NCBI GenBank assembly: GCA_016744015.1
Contig: JADGFD010000007.1
Coordinates: 62,001 to 126,000, forward strand
Direction of reading: 5' to 3'
Length of the DNA stretch: 64,000 bases
Origin: Paracoccaceae bacterium
GTDB lineage: Bacteria; Pseudomonadota; Alphaproteobacteria; Rhodobacterales; Rhodobacteraceae
The notes beneath the pieces were generated by a model. The model did no database searches. It saw nothing but the letters and a program-made list of their open reading frames with translations, and had not been told where the DNA came from. Each line of letters begins with the position of its first letter. Position 1 is the stretch's first letter. Of the stretch, positions 18,273-26,828 are shown in pieces. The translations under genes and the position numbers were made by a program.

Positions 18273-19059
18273 TGATGTGAACTGGTATGTTGAGCTAGGG
18301 CTAAATGTGGTGATTGCGGCGGCGATTTTAGTTGGCGCATTTTGGGTCTCGGGCCTTGCCAAGCGACAAATTAACAAACTCGGCCTAAAATACGAGGAGC
18401 TGGACGACACCCTGTTTTTGTTCCTCGCCAGCCTCGCAAAATACGCGATTTTGGCCATCGCGATTGTGTTTGTGCTGTCTCGCTTTGGCATCCAAACCAC
18501 CTCCCTCGTGGCGCTCTTGGGTGCGGCAGGCCTCGCTATTGGCCTTGCGTTACAGGGCACGCTTTCAAACCTTGCAGCGGGCGTTATGCTGCTGGGCTTT
18601 CGCCCGTTCAAAATCGGGGACTTTGTGGATGTCGGCGGGCATTCCGGCACGGTAAAAGCGATCACGCTGTTTACCACCGAAATCGCGACCTCCGACAATG
18701 TTCAGATCACCATTCCGAATGGTGATATCTGGGCCTCTTCGATCAAAAACTATTCTTTCTATGATCGCCGCCGCTGCGATATTGTGATCGGGGTTTCTTA
18801 TGACACCGACCTGAAAAAAGCCGAGGCGGCGCTGTGTAAGGTAATTGCCGCCGACGACCGCGCCCTGAGTGACCCCACACCTTTTGTAAAAGTCACCAAC
18901 TTGGGTGATAGCTCGGTTGATTTCACCATAAGGGTTTGGGCGATGGCTGATGATTTCTGGAACATGAAATTTGCCATGCTGCAAGAAATCAAGGAAGAGT
19001 TTGACCGGCAAGGGATCGACATCCCTTACCCAACAACTCATGTAATAACCAACAGCTAG
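18265..19059 (+). CDS. mscS: Small-conductance mechanosensitive channel (MscS family)
   Basis: A 264-residue channel. Three helices occupy the first 110 residues; the pore helix is [20 protein letters not shown], with the alanine/glycine packing pattern of MscS TM3. The beta domain follows with [19 protein letters not shown], and the soluble vestibule ends in a short tail. It opens when turgor stretches the inner membrane. The start at 18265 has AAGGAAAAATTG upstream and overlaps aroC. A terminator follows at 19080-19101. Confidence 0.93.
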   Translation: MFDDVNWYVELGLNVVIAAAILVGAFWVSGLAKRQINKLGLKYEELDDTLFLFLASLAKYAILAIAIVFVLSRFGIQTTSLVALLGAAGLAIGLALQGTLSNLAAGVMLLGFRPFKIGDFVDVGGHSGTVKAITLFTTEIATSDNVQITIPNGDIWASSIKNYSFYDRRRCDIVIGVSYDTDLKKAEAALCKVIAADDRALSDPTPFVKVTNLGDSSVDFTIRVWAMADDFWNMKFAMLQEIKEEFDRQGIDIPYPTTHVITNS

Positions 19060-19079
19060 GCGCCCCTCAAGGGGGCGCG

Positions 19080-19101
19080 AGGGGGCGTGTCGCCCCCTTT
19101 T
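19080..19101 (+). terminator. Rho-independent terminator after mscS
   Basis: Two hairpins follow the mscS stop: a GCGCCCC/GGGGCGC stem at 19060-19078 and an 8-bp AGGGGGCG/CGCCCCCT stem at 19080-19098 that runs into TTTT. The second has the form of an intrinsic terminator. It lies 3 bases from the end of the convergent msrB gene, but has no T-run on the minus side. Confidence 0.75.
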
Positions 19102-19103
19102 GC

Positions 19104-19601
19104 TTAGGCCGCCGTAAAGGTTAACGCCAAGCCATTTATGCAATGGCGCTTACCCGTGGGTGCCGGGCCGTCATTAAACACATGCCCAAGGTGGCCTCCA
19201 CAGCGGCGGCAATGTTCCTCAATGCGCGTGCCTAAAAAGAGGGTGCGTTCGCGCCGATTGCCGACATTGCCGTTAATAGCGCGAAAAAAACTGGGCCAGC
19301 CCGTGCCGCTATCAAATTTGGTTGAGGCGCGATAAACGGGCAGATCACAGCCAGCGCAATTGTAGGTGCCATCACGGTGCTCAGCCAAAAGCGGGCTAGA
19401 TTCGCCAAGCAATGAATTGCTAAACGGGCGCTCTGTTTCTTCATTTCGTAAAACGGCAAATTGGGCCGGGGTCAGGCGGGCGCGCCACTCAGCGTCCGTC
19501 AACGTGATCTCGAAAGATTCAGCGGCATTCCCGCGAAAACTAAGGGCAGCCGCGCCCAAGGCGGCGGCAGAGGATACAAGGAAAGTGCGGCGAGAAATCA
19601 T
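19104..19601 (-). CDS. msrB: Peptide-methionine (R)-S-oxide reductase, Tat-exported
   Basis: A 165-residue MsrB. Residues 1-27 are a twin-arginine signal (MISRRTFLVSSAAALGAAAL, cut near GNAA). The zinc site is C82/C85 and C131/C134 (NCAGC, HCRRC), and the catalytic cysteine is C154 in KRHCINGLALTF. It reduces the R form of methionine sulfoxide in proteins, here in the periplasm. The resolving cysteine at the position seen in some MsrB proteins is not obvious. The ATG at 19601 has TTGGAG six bases upstream; a longer frame would need a TTG start. Confidence 0.92.
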   Translation of the reverse strand: MISRRTFLVSSAAALGAAALSFRGNAAESFEITLTDAEWRARLTPAQFAVLRNEETERPFSNSLLGESSPLLAEHRDGTYNCAGCDLPVYRASTKFDSGTGWPSFFRAINGNVGNRRERTLFLGTRIEEHCRRCGGHLGHVFNDGPAPTGKRHCINGLALTFTAA

Positions 19602-19687
19602 AGGGAACTCCAAGTGTGAATCAAGATATCACAGTATATAGGGGTAATTTATGTTTCATGGGGTCACTTTGCCTTGAGGCTTTGTGA

Positions 19688-20701
19688 TCAGGGCTCAATG
19701 ATCACCTTGCCATCGCTCACCTGTGTGGCGGCTGCCAGCTGGCCAACCAGCTCCCCAAGCTTGATGCGTGCGGCTACATCCGTGCGCCAGCGCCCATCGG
19801 CAAAGCGGGCCTGCACCTCGCCCACCACCCGCATCTGGTCCGCAGGCGGGGTGGTGCGCATCCAGTTGGTCAGCCAAAATCCCTCAATTTTCTTACCCAT
19901 AAATATGAGCTGGCCAATTTGCGTGAGCGCGGGCGGGTTGGCGCCAAGGTTGCCGTAAACCACCCAACGCGCGCCATTTGGCATATTGGCAAATACCTGC
20001 TCCGAGGTTTGATCGCCCACCGCATCAAGAAACACGCGCGGCTTGAGAGCCCGGCCGGCTTTGCTGAAATCTGCCGCAAAGCTATCAGAGGTAACGTCCA
20101 GCACCTCAGTCGCCCCCAGCGTTTTCAGTGGCGCAATGGCCTCTGACCGCCGCACCAGCGCTATGGTTTCCAGCCCCAGATCCTGCGCCAGCCCGATCAT
20201 CAGCTTTCCAAGTTGGCTGGCCGCAGCCGAGATCACCAGCGCGGACTTGGCTTGCGCAGCAATATCGACCATCGCCATCGCCGTAAGCGGATTTACGATC
20301 TGCGCCGCGCCGTCATTATCAGAAATATCATCACGTAGCGGAATGCAACTCATGGCCTCGCACAGCACATATTCGGCCCAAGCCCCCGCCGCCATTGCCA
20401 CAAACGCCACGCGCTTACCAGCCAGTCCCTCAGCCCCCGCGCCCACCTCCACCACATCGCCGCAACCTTCAAATCCCGCCGCCGCGCCCTTTACGCGCGG
20501 CTGACCATACTCACCTTTTATAAAGTGCAAATCAGACGGATTAACCGACGCCGCCCGCAGTTTCACCACCACCTGCCCCGCGCCCGCTACGGGCATGGGC
20601 AGCTCTGCCGCTTCCAGCCAGTCCGCTGCATTTTCAATGTGCGGCCCCGTGGCCTGCCCTGAATATCCGTCTTCTTTCAAAACCACAGCAAACATCGGCA
20701 T
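19688..20701 (-). CDS. Zinc-independent MDR alcohol dehydrogenase-like oxidoreductase
   Basis: A 337-residue medium-chain reductase. The GroES-like domain is at residues 1-125 (VVKLRAASVNPSDLHFIKGEYG, GFEGCGDVVEVGAGAEG). The Rossmann domain contains ALVISAAASQLGKLMIGLAQDLG, where the usual glycine-rich loop is altered to SAAASQLG. Cysteine zinc ligands are not in place, so a quinone- or enoyl-reductase-like reaction is likely. It is the last gene of a long minus-strand array starting near 31.9 kb and lies 9 bases after the hydrolase gene. Substrate unknown. Confidence 0.82.
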   Translation of the reverse strand: MPMFAVVLKEDGYSGQATGPHIENAADWLEAAELPMPVAGAGQVVVKLRAASVNPSDLHFIKGEYGQPRVKGAAAGFEGCGDVVEVGAGAEGLAGKRVAFVAMAAGAWAEYVLCEAMSCIPLRDDISDNDGAAQIVNPLTAMAMVDIAAQAKSALVISAAASQLGKLMIGLAQDLGLETIALVRRSEAIAPLKTLGATEVLDVTSDSFAADFSKAGRALKPRVFLDAVGDQTSEQVFANMPNGARWVVYGNLGANPPALTQIGQLIFMGKKIEGFWLTNWMRTTPPADQMRVVGEVQARFADGRWRTDVAARIKLGELVGQLAAATQVSDGKVIIEP

Positions 20702-20710
20702 TCCTTTCGG

Positions 20711-21574
20711 TTATAAAAATTCAAGCAAGGCCGCCAGCGTTTCTTCCGGCGCTTCTTCTGGCAAAAAATGCCCCCCCGGCACCGCCTGCCCGCGCACATC
20801 CTGAGCCACTTCCCGCCAAGTGGCAAGCACATCATAAGCACTGCCAACAAACCCCGCCGCGCCCCAAAGCGCCAAGAGCGGCATGGAAAGCTTTTGGGTG
20901 CTAGCTCGATCATGCTCAAGGTCTATCCCGGCCGAGGCGCGGTAGTCCTCACAGCTGGCATGAATGGTTTCCGGATTGCTAAAGCAGCGCAGATATTCAG
21001 CATGGGCTTCGGGCGTAATGGCATCCCCGGTGCGGCCCCATGCGCCGAGTTTTGTGCGCAGGTAATAGGCTGGGTCTTCGCCGATCAGCTTTTCGGGGAA
21101 TCCTTGTGGCTGAATAAGAAAAAACCAGTGGTAATAGGCCCTTGCAAACCGCATATCGGTGGTTTCATACATATGAAGCGTCGGGGCAATATCCAGCACC
21201 GCCAGCTTTTCAACCCGCGCCGCGTGGTCACGCGCCAGCCGGTGCGCCACCCGTGCCCCGCGATCATGGCCAACCAGTTTAAAGCGCTCAAACCCAAGCG
21301 CCGCCATCACTTCAACCATATCCTGCGCCATTGTGCGCTTTGAATACGGCGTGTGGTTCGCATCACTCTCTGGTTTCCCGCTATCCCCATAGCCACGTAA
21401 ATCCGGCAGGACCACAGTAAAATGCGCGGCCAAAACAGGGGCAATTTTGTGCCAAATCACATGGGTTTGCGGATAGCCATGTAGCAAAAGCAGCGGTGGC
21501 CCCGAACCGCCGACGCGCAAGTTTATCTCAGTGCCGGAGGTTTTAATCCGGTGTTCCTGAAAATTGGCAAACAT
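20711..21574 (-). CDS. Alpha/beta hydrolase, fluoroacetate dehalogenase-like (haloacetate dehalogenase family)
   Basis: A 287-residue alpha/beta hydrolase. The nucleophile elbow VGHDRGAR has Asp (D104), not Ser, which marks dehalogenases and epoxide hydrolases. The residues that define fluoroacetate dehalogenase are all present: R105 and R108 for the substrate carboxylate, H149-W150 (AYYHWFF) and Y211 (CEDYRA) as the halide pocket, and H269 (PGGHFL) as the base. The oxyanion loop is LLHGYPQTHV. The family hydrolyses short 2-haloacids to 2-hydroxyacids, but some members act on other substrates. It overlaps no neighbour; it starts one base after the aminotransferase stop. Confidence 0.85.
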   Translation of the reverse strand: MFANFQEHRIKTSGTEINLRVGGSGPPLLLLHGYPQTHVIWHKIAPVLAAHFTVVLPDLRGYGDSGKPESDANHTPYSKRTMAQDMVEVMAALGFERFKLVGHDRGARVAHRLARDHAARVEKLAVLDIAPTLHMYETTDMRFARAYYHWFFLIQPQGFPEKLIGEDPAYYLRTKLGAWGRTGDAITPEAHAEYLRCFSNPETIHASCEDYRASAGIDLEHDRASTQKLSMPLLALWGAAGFVGSAYDVLATWREVAQDVRGQAVPGGHFLPEEAPEETLAALLEFL

Positions 21575-21575
21575 T

Positions 21576-22907
21576 TTAAGGTGCTCCCTCGGCCAGCACC
21601 TCTAAAATGGACGTTTTCAGCATCTCGACCATTCCGTCTATATCCGCTTCATCCATGATAAACGGCGGCGCGAGCAACACGTGGTCGCCGTATTGCCCGT
21701 CAATCGTCCCCTGCATCGGGTAGCACATCAGGCCGCGCGCAAGGGCCGCTTTCTTGATTTTAGGGGCAATTTTTAGCGCAGGATCAAAGGTGGCCTTACT
21801 TTCCCGATCAGCCACCAGCTCTACCCCCCAGAAAAGCCCGCGCCCGCGGATATCACCCACATTGGGGTGCTGCCCCAATGCCGAAACCAGCGCCTTTTCC
21901 ATATAGACCCCAAGCGAACGAACATTCGCCAGCAACCCGTCATCCACAATCCGCTCCAGCACCGCCAGCCCGCAGGCCGCCGCCACAGGGTGGCCCATAT
22001 AGGTGTGCCCGTGTTGGAAAAACCCGCTGCCCTCGGTGAGGGTTTGGTAAATCTCGCCCGAGCACAGCATCGCCCCAATCGGCTGATACCCGGCCCCAAG
22101 CCCTTTGGCGATGGTCAAAATGTCAGGCCGCACCCCCTCTTGCTCGCAGGCAAAAAGCGTGCCGGTGCGGCCCATGCCACACATGACTTCGTCCAGAATG
22201 AGCACTACGCCGTAGCGGTCACAAATCTCGCGGATGCGGGCAAAATAGCCCTTAGCGGCTGGCACGGCGCCCAAGGTGGCCCCCACCACAGGCTCCGCCA
22301 CAAAGGCCATAACCAGCTCTGGCCCAACCCGCAAAATCTCGGCTTCCAACTCGTCCGCCGCACGCAGGGCATAGGCCTCAGCGCTCTCGGCCTCACCGCG
22401 CAAACGATACTCATAGCAGGGGCTAATATGGGTCATATTCAGCAGCAAAGGTGCAAACTGCCCGCGCCGCCATTCATTGCCGCCCGCGCTCAAAGCGCCC
22501 AATGTGTTGCCATGATAGCTTTGCTTACGGGCAATCACATGGCCACGCTCGGGCTGGCCTTTTTCTACAAAATACTGCCGCGCCAGTTTAATCGCGGCCT
22601 CCACCGCTTCTGACCCGCCCGAAACCAGATAAACCCGCTCTATCCCCTCCGGCGCATGGGCGATCAGCTTATCGGCCAAAGCTTCGGCAGGGGCAGACGT
22701 GAAAAAACCAGAATGGGCAAAGGCGATCGCATCTATCTGAGCTTTAATCGCATCCGCCACATGGGCATCAGAATGCCCAAGGCAGGACACCGCCGCGCCG
22801 CCAGCATCAAAATAGCGCTTTCCGTTGCTATCAACCAAATAGCAGCCATCACCCAAAGCCGCTTCGGGCATGGGGGCAGGGGTGCGGTGGAATATGTGGT
22901 TGGCCAT
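21576..22907 (-). CDS. Class III aminotransferase (omega-amino acid or beta-amino acid aminotransferase type)
   Basis: A 443-residue PLP enzyme of fold type I. The cofactor lysine is K268 in LTIAKGLGAGYQPIGAML, the aspartate pairing with the pyridine nitrogen is in VVLILDEVMCGMGRTG (D239), and VYLVSGGSEAVEAAIKLAR is the phosphate-binding region. The family moves amino groups from omega- or beta-amino acids to pyruvate or 2-oxoglutarate. It is immediately followed (one base gap) by the dehalogenase-like gene and preceded by BKACE, which cleaves beta-keto acids, so a beta-amino acid substrate is a reasonable inference. Cytoplasmic. Confidence 0.9.
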   Translation of the reverse strand: MANHIFHRTPAPMPEAALGDGCYLVDSNGKRYFDAGGAAVSCLGHSDAHVADAIKAQIDAIAFAHSGFFTSAPAEALADKLIAHAPEGIERVYLVSGGSEAVEAAIKLARQYFVEKGQPERGHVIARKQSYHGNTLGALSAGGNEWRRGQFAPLLLNMTHISPCYEYRLRGEAESAEAYALRAADELEAEILRVGPELVMAFVAEPVVGATLGAVPAAKGYFARIREICDRYGVVLILDEVMCGMGRTGTLFACEQEGVRPDILTIAKGLGAGYQPIGAMLCSGEIYQTLTEGSGFFQHGHTYMGHPVAAACGLAVLERIVDDGLLANVRSLGVYMEKALVSALGQHPNVGDIRGRGLFWGVELVADRESKATFDPALKIAPKIKKAALARGLMCYPMQGTIDGQYGDHVLLAPPFIMDEADIDGMVEMLKTSILEVLAEGAP

Positions 22908-23666
22908 CTAAATCCTCCAGAGTGCGCGTGCTTCATCCGCGCTCAAAACATCACTTTCGATCTGCGCTACAAGCTCATGGGTGCCCGCCGCTAGCGTGCC
23001 ATCCCGCCGCCAAAGGTTGTTTTCAAACCCAACGCGCGCATGGCCACCGGCGGCAATTGCCGCACTCACCACCGCGTGCTCAGCCTTGCCAAAAGCACAA
23101 ACGCACCAGTCGTGCACCTCTCCCAGCGCGTTCAGATAGGTTGGTAATTCATCCACCCGCGCCTCCGCGCCCGCATATCTCCCCAACACCAAAAGCACGC
23201 TTTGATTCTTGAGGCCAAATGCCCTGAACCGTGCAATATCTTCGGGCGAATACAGGATATGCTGCACATGGATGCCCTCATCCGCAGCCCAATCATAAAA
23301 CCGCCGCGCCTCGGCGTTTTCTTCAGGCGAAAATTCGCGCCACGCAACACTTACAGCCTTGGGCAGCACCGCCTCAACACAGGCGATTTGCGCGGGCAGT
23401 TCAAAGACCCCCGCCGATTCTGTGGTGATCTGCACCAGCATCCCCGGCGCGGCTTCGTCTATCGCCAATGTTGCCGCGCGATAAAGCCCGGCATCTAGAC
23501 TATGCGCACCGTTGGTATCGCGCACGTGCAGATGCAACACAGCCGCACCTGCATTTTGGCAAAGCGCAGCTTCCGCCGCGATCTCTTCAAGGTTCATCGG
23601 CAGATTGGCATGCTCAGCCTTGCCCCGCCGCGCCCCGTTTGGCGCGGCGATCACCATTGGTTTCAT
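22908..23666 (-). CDS. BKACE family enzyme (beta-keto acid cleavage, DUF849)
   Basis: A 252-residue TIM-barrel protein. It opens with MVIAAPNGARRGKAEHANLP and has the zinc-binding HxH pair H45/H47 in AAVLHLHVRDTNGAHSLD, the central feature of the family. A later conserved block is ARVGFENNLWRRDG. BKACE enzymes condense a beta-keto acid with acetyl-CoA or a CoA donor and split it to acetoacetate and a new acyl-CoA. It is about 20-50 residues shorter than many members. It is sandwiched between UspA and the class III aminotransferase with 1-3 base gaps, so they are co-transcribed. Confidence 0.85.
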   Translation of the reverse strand: MKPMVIAAPNGARRGKAEHANLPMNLEEIAAEAALCQNAGAAVLHLHVRDTNGAHSLDAGLYRAATLAIDEAAPGMLVQITTESAGVFELPAQIACVEAVLPKAVSVAWREFSPEENAEARRFYDWAADEGIHVQHILYSPEDIARFRAFGLKNQSVLLVLGRYAGAEARVDELPTYLNALGEVHDWCVCAFGKAEHAVVSAAIAAGGHARVGFENNLWRRDGTLAAGTHELVAQIESDVLSADEARALWRI

Positions 23667-23669
23667 AGC

Positions 23670-24098
23670 TCACTCGCGAATCACAAATACTGATTGCTTG
23701 GCGTGCCGCACCACCCGCGCTGCGTTTGGCCCCAGCAGGTAATCTTTGGTTTCGGGACGGTGTGAAGATAGCACAATCAGGTCAGCCCCAAGCTCATCAG
23801 CAGATTTGATAATCCGCTTATAGATCGTCCCATGGCGCACATAGCAGGTGCAATCAATGTCGCTTGGCACGTTGTTGCGCGCCACGGCCTTCAGTTCATG
23901 CTCAGCATGTTCCATAGCCTTTTGCGCATAATCTTTCGGAAAGAAAGACCCCACCATCGCCATACCAAAATCTGGCACCACGGCAAAAAGATAGAGCTTG
24001 GCCCCATCTTTTTTGGCAAAATCAATCGCCGTTGGCAGCGCCAATTTCCAAGAGCTTTCCTGATTGATATCAACCGGAACAAAAATTTTCTTATACAT
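23670..24098 (-). CDS. Universal stress protein UspA-type, TRAP-associated
   Basis: A 142-residue Usp with the fold opening MYKKIFVPVDINQESSWKLAL. The ATP loop is in LIVLSSHRPETKDYLLGPNA followed by ARVVRHAKQSVFVIRE. This form, in which a SSHRPE-type loop replaces the classic GxxG, is usual for Usp proteins encoded next to TRAP permeases (TeaD of the ectoine transporter is the known example, regulating uptake). It lies 11 bases downstream of the TAXI permease gene, supporting that role. Confidence 0.9.
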   Translation of the reverse strand: MYKKIFVPVDINQESSWKLALPTAIDFAKKDGAKLYLFAVVPDFGMAMVGSFFPKDYAQKAMEHAEHELKAVARNNVPSDIDCTCYVRHGTIYKRIIKSADELGADLIVLSSHRPETKDYLLGPNAARVVRHAKQSVFVIRE

Positions 24099-24109
24099 GC
24101 TTTGCCCTC

Positions 24110-26728
24110 CTAGGCCATGTTTTCTTCAAGCTTGCGCGCGCGGCCCTTTTGCAAGAACCAGATGAATGCGAGTAGCAATAGCGCCGGAATATAAAAGAGT
24201 TCTTTCCATGGGCGCTCCGCATCCACTTCAACATTTAGCACTTTCCAGTCAAAATCAACCGAGCGTTCCTGTGCATAGCCGCCGAAAACAACATTGTCGA
24301 CAATCCAGCCGCCATCGGATTGGGCAAAGGCAATGCCAGCGTTTTTCTCCAGCCTTGCGGTGCCATCACCATCGGCTTGCGCCCCGAGCGGCAGCTCGAC
24401 CGTTGTTTCCACCATTTTAAAGGTGTTGGGGTTTTCGCCAGACATCCGCACTCTCAGCACGCTGCCATCAGGGGCCTCTGTGGCTAGTCGGGAAATCTCG
24501 CTTGCGGCTGTGTCCACATAGGGCGCTTCATACATGTCCAGCCAAAAACCGGGCCTAAACAGGGTGAAAGCAATCAGCAGAAGGCCAACGCTTTCCCACA
24601 GGCGACTTTTGGTAATAAACCAACTCTGCGTCGCCGCTGCAAATAGCAGCATCGCAATGGTGGCAATGATAAACACAAACACCGCTTTCCCCGGAGTCAC
24701 ATCTATCAGCAACAACTCGGTGTTGAAGATAAACAGGAACGGCAAAATCGCTGTCCGCACATCATAGCTAAAGCCGATGATACCGGTTTTAATAGGGTCG
24801 CCTTTGGAAATAGCCGCCGCGGCAAAAGCCGCAAGGCCTACGGGCGGTGTATCATCCGCCAAAATCCCGAAGTAAAACACAAACATGTGCACCGCGATCA
24901 GCGGCACAATCAGGCCTGACTGCGCGCCAACCTCAATAATCACCGGCGCCATCAGCGAGGTGATCACGATATAGGTGGCCGTGGTTGGCAGGCCCATGCC
25001 CAGCACAAGGCTAAACAGCGCCACAAAGACCAGCATCAACAGCAGGGAGCCGCCGGAGATAACCTCGATCAGCTCACCAATCACTTGGTGTGCACCTGTG
25101 AGCGACACGGTGCCCACAATAATACCCGCGGTGCCGGTGGCAACGGCAATGCCGATCATGTTGCGCGAACCGGCAATCATCCCGTCTAGGAACTCTTTCC
25201 AGCCAGCAGCCCAGTTGTTCAGGCCCTCACCCCGTAGCATAGCCTTAAGCGGATGCTGCGTGAGCATCACAAAGATCATCGCAAAGGTCGCCCAAAAGGC
25301 CGAAAGGCCGGGTGACAAGCGCTCAATCATCAGGTTCCAGATCAGCACCACCACAGGCAAAATGAAATATGCACCGGTTTTGGCAATCGGGCCAGGCATG
25401 GGTAGCTCTACAAAGGGGGCGTTGGGGTCGTCAACCTCAAGGTCCGGATAGTTGGAGGCCCATTTCAGCAAGCCAAGGTAAGCCATAAAGAACAAGGCCA
25501 TCATGCCGACCATCGAGTATTCGCCGAGCAAAGGCTTAATCCAACCAAGGCCATAATAAACCGCAAGGCTAAGCCCGCAGAACACAGCAACGCCCAGCAC
25601 AAGGCCCAGCATACGTTGGGAAACGGTTTTCTTGGCTCCCGGGCGCGGCAGGCCCTCTAGGCCCATTTTGGCCGCTTCAAGGTGCACAATGTAAACCAGA
25701 GCAATGTAAGAAATGATCGCAGGCAAGAAGGCATTTTTCACAACTTCCAAATAGGAAATGCCCACATATTCTACCATCAAAAAGGCCGCAGCCCCCATAA
25801 CGGGTGGCGTTAGCTGGCCATTGGTAGAGGAGGCAACCTCAACCGCACCCGCTTTTTCAGCCGAAAAGCCCACCCGCTTCATCAGCGGAATGGTGAATGT
25901 GCCCGTGGTTACGGTGTTGGCGATGGAAGAGCCTGATATCAGGCCCGTAGCCGCCGAAGCCACAACAGCGGCCTTGGCAGGCCCGCCTTTCATGTGGCCC
26001 ATAAGCGCAAATGCCAGCTTAATAAAATAATTCCCCGCACCGGCTTTTTCCAGCAAAGAGCCAAAGAGCACAAATAGAAACACCATCGAGGCCGAAACAC
26101 CGAGCGCCAAGCCAAACACACCTTCGGTTTGCATCCAGAAGTGCCACATGGCTTTGCCAAAGCTGGCCCCTTTCCATTGCATCGCATCCGGCCAGAATTC
26201 GGCATCACCAAAGAAAACGTAAAGCAGGAAGATCGAAGCCACGATCACCATCGGCAAGCCCAGCGCGCGGAACGTGGCCACCAGCACCATAATAATCCCG
26301 ACAGCAGAGGCGGTTTTGTCAAATACTGTTGGCAGGCCCGCGCGGTCCGCGATGGCATCAGCGTTAAAGATCAGATACATGGTTGCCACAATACCGGCCA
26401 CAATCAGCACCCAATCATACCAAGGGATATAATCTCGGGGTGATCTTTTGAGGAGTGGGAAAGCAACCGTGGCCATCGTGAGGCCAAAGGCGAGGTGGAT
26501 AACCCGCGACACATCAGACGGCACATATAGCGCATTTATGCCTGTGCTCGTGGCCAGTAAGCCCGGCAAGGGAGAGGCGTTATAAACTTGCAAAAAAGCC
26601 CAAATCAGCGCCACCGCTGTAATAAACGTGCCTTGCCAGTTGCTCGGGTTCCGCGCACCGACATCTAGATCGGCGAATGCGCCAAGATCGTCTTGATCCA
26701 CGACCTCGTTTTGTTCGTTCTCGGCCAT
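24110..26728 (-). CDS. TRAP transporter permease, fused 4TM/12TM (TAXI type)
   Basis: An 872-residue membrane protein. Four helices near the start (about residues 20-150) stand for the DctQ part, then about twelve helices form the DctM part, as in TAXI-TRAP fused permeases. Blocks such as GMGLPTTATYIVITSLMAPV and FVFYFGILADDTPPVGLAAF are family signatures. Residues from about 740 to 850 form a soluble loop before a last helix, which is usual in this group. It works with the TAXI binding protein upstream. Substrate is unknown; the operon suggests a small carboxylate or amino acid. Confidence 0.93.
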   Translation of the reverse strand: MAENEQNEVVDQDDLGAFADLDVGARNPSNWQGTFITAVALIWAFLQVYNASPLPGLLATSTGINALYVPSDVSRVIHLAFGLTMATVAFPLLKRSPRDYIPWYDWVLIVAGIVATMYLIFNADAIADRAGLPTVFDKTASAVGIIMVLVATFRALGLPMVIVASIFLLYVFFGDAEFWPDAMQWKGASFGKAMWHFWMQTEGVFGLALGVSASMVFLFVLFGSLLEKAGAGNYFIKLAFALMGHMKGGPAKAAVVASAATGLISGSSIANTVTTGTFTIPLMKRVGFSAEKAGAVEVASSTNGQLTPPVMGAAAFLMVEYVGISYLEVVKNAFLPAIISYIALVYIVHLEAAKMGLEGLPRPGAKKTVSQRMLGLVLGVAVFCGLSLAVYYGLGWIKPLLGEYSMVGMMALFFMAYLGLLKWASNYPDLEVDDPNAPFVELPMPGPIAKTGAYFILPVVVLIWNLMIERLSPGLSAFWATFAMIFVMLTQHPLKAMLRGEGLNNWAAGWKEFLDGMIAGSRNMIGIAVATGTAGIIVGTVSLTGAHQVIGELIEVISGGSLLLMLVFVALFSLVLGMGLPTTATYIVITSLMAPVIIEVGAQSGLIVPLIAVHMFVFYFGILADDTPPVGLAAFAAAAISKGDPIKTGIIGFSYDVRTAILPFLFIFNTELLLIDVTPGKAVFVFIIATIAMLLFAAATQSWFITKSRLWESVGLLLIAFTLFRPGFWLDMYEAPYVDTAASEISRLATEAPDGSVLRVRMSGENPNTFKMVETTVELPLGAQADGDGTARLEKNAGIAFAQSDGGWIVDNVVFGGYAQERSVDFDWKVLNVEVDAERPWKELFYIPALLLLAFIWFLQKGRARKLEENMA

Positions 26729-26786
26729 TATGTCCCTCCCAGGGTCCGGATTTTCCGGTTTTTATTGTTTGGTTTTATACGCCAAA

Positions 26787-26809
26787 GGGCGGAGGCCTAG
26801 CCCCCGCCC
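26787..26809 (-). terminator. Possible attenuator hairpin between TAXI binding protein and permease
   Basis: Just after the binding-protein stop, the minus strand has GGGCGG and CCGCCC arms with a partly paired interior and then TTTGG. The stem is good but the T-run is weak, so this may be an mRNA-stability or attenuator hairpin and not a full terminator. The analogous position in the dctPQM and agl operons of this window also has hairpins. Confidence 0.45.
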
Positions 26810-26828
26810 AATGTCTTTTAAAGCCGGA

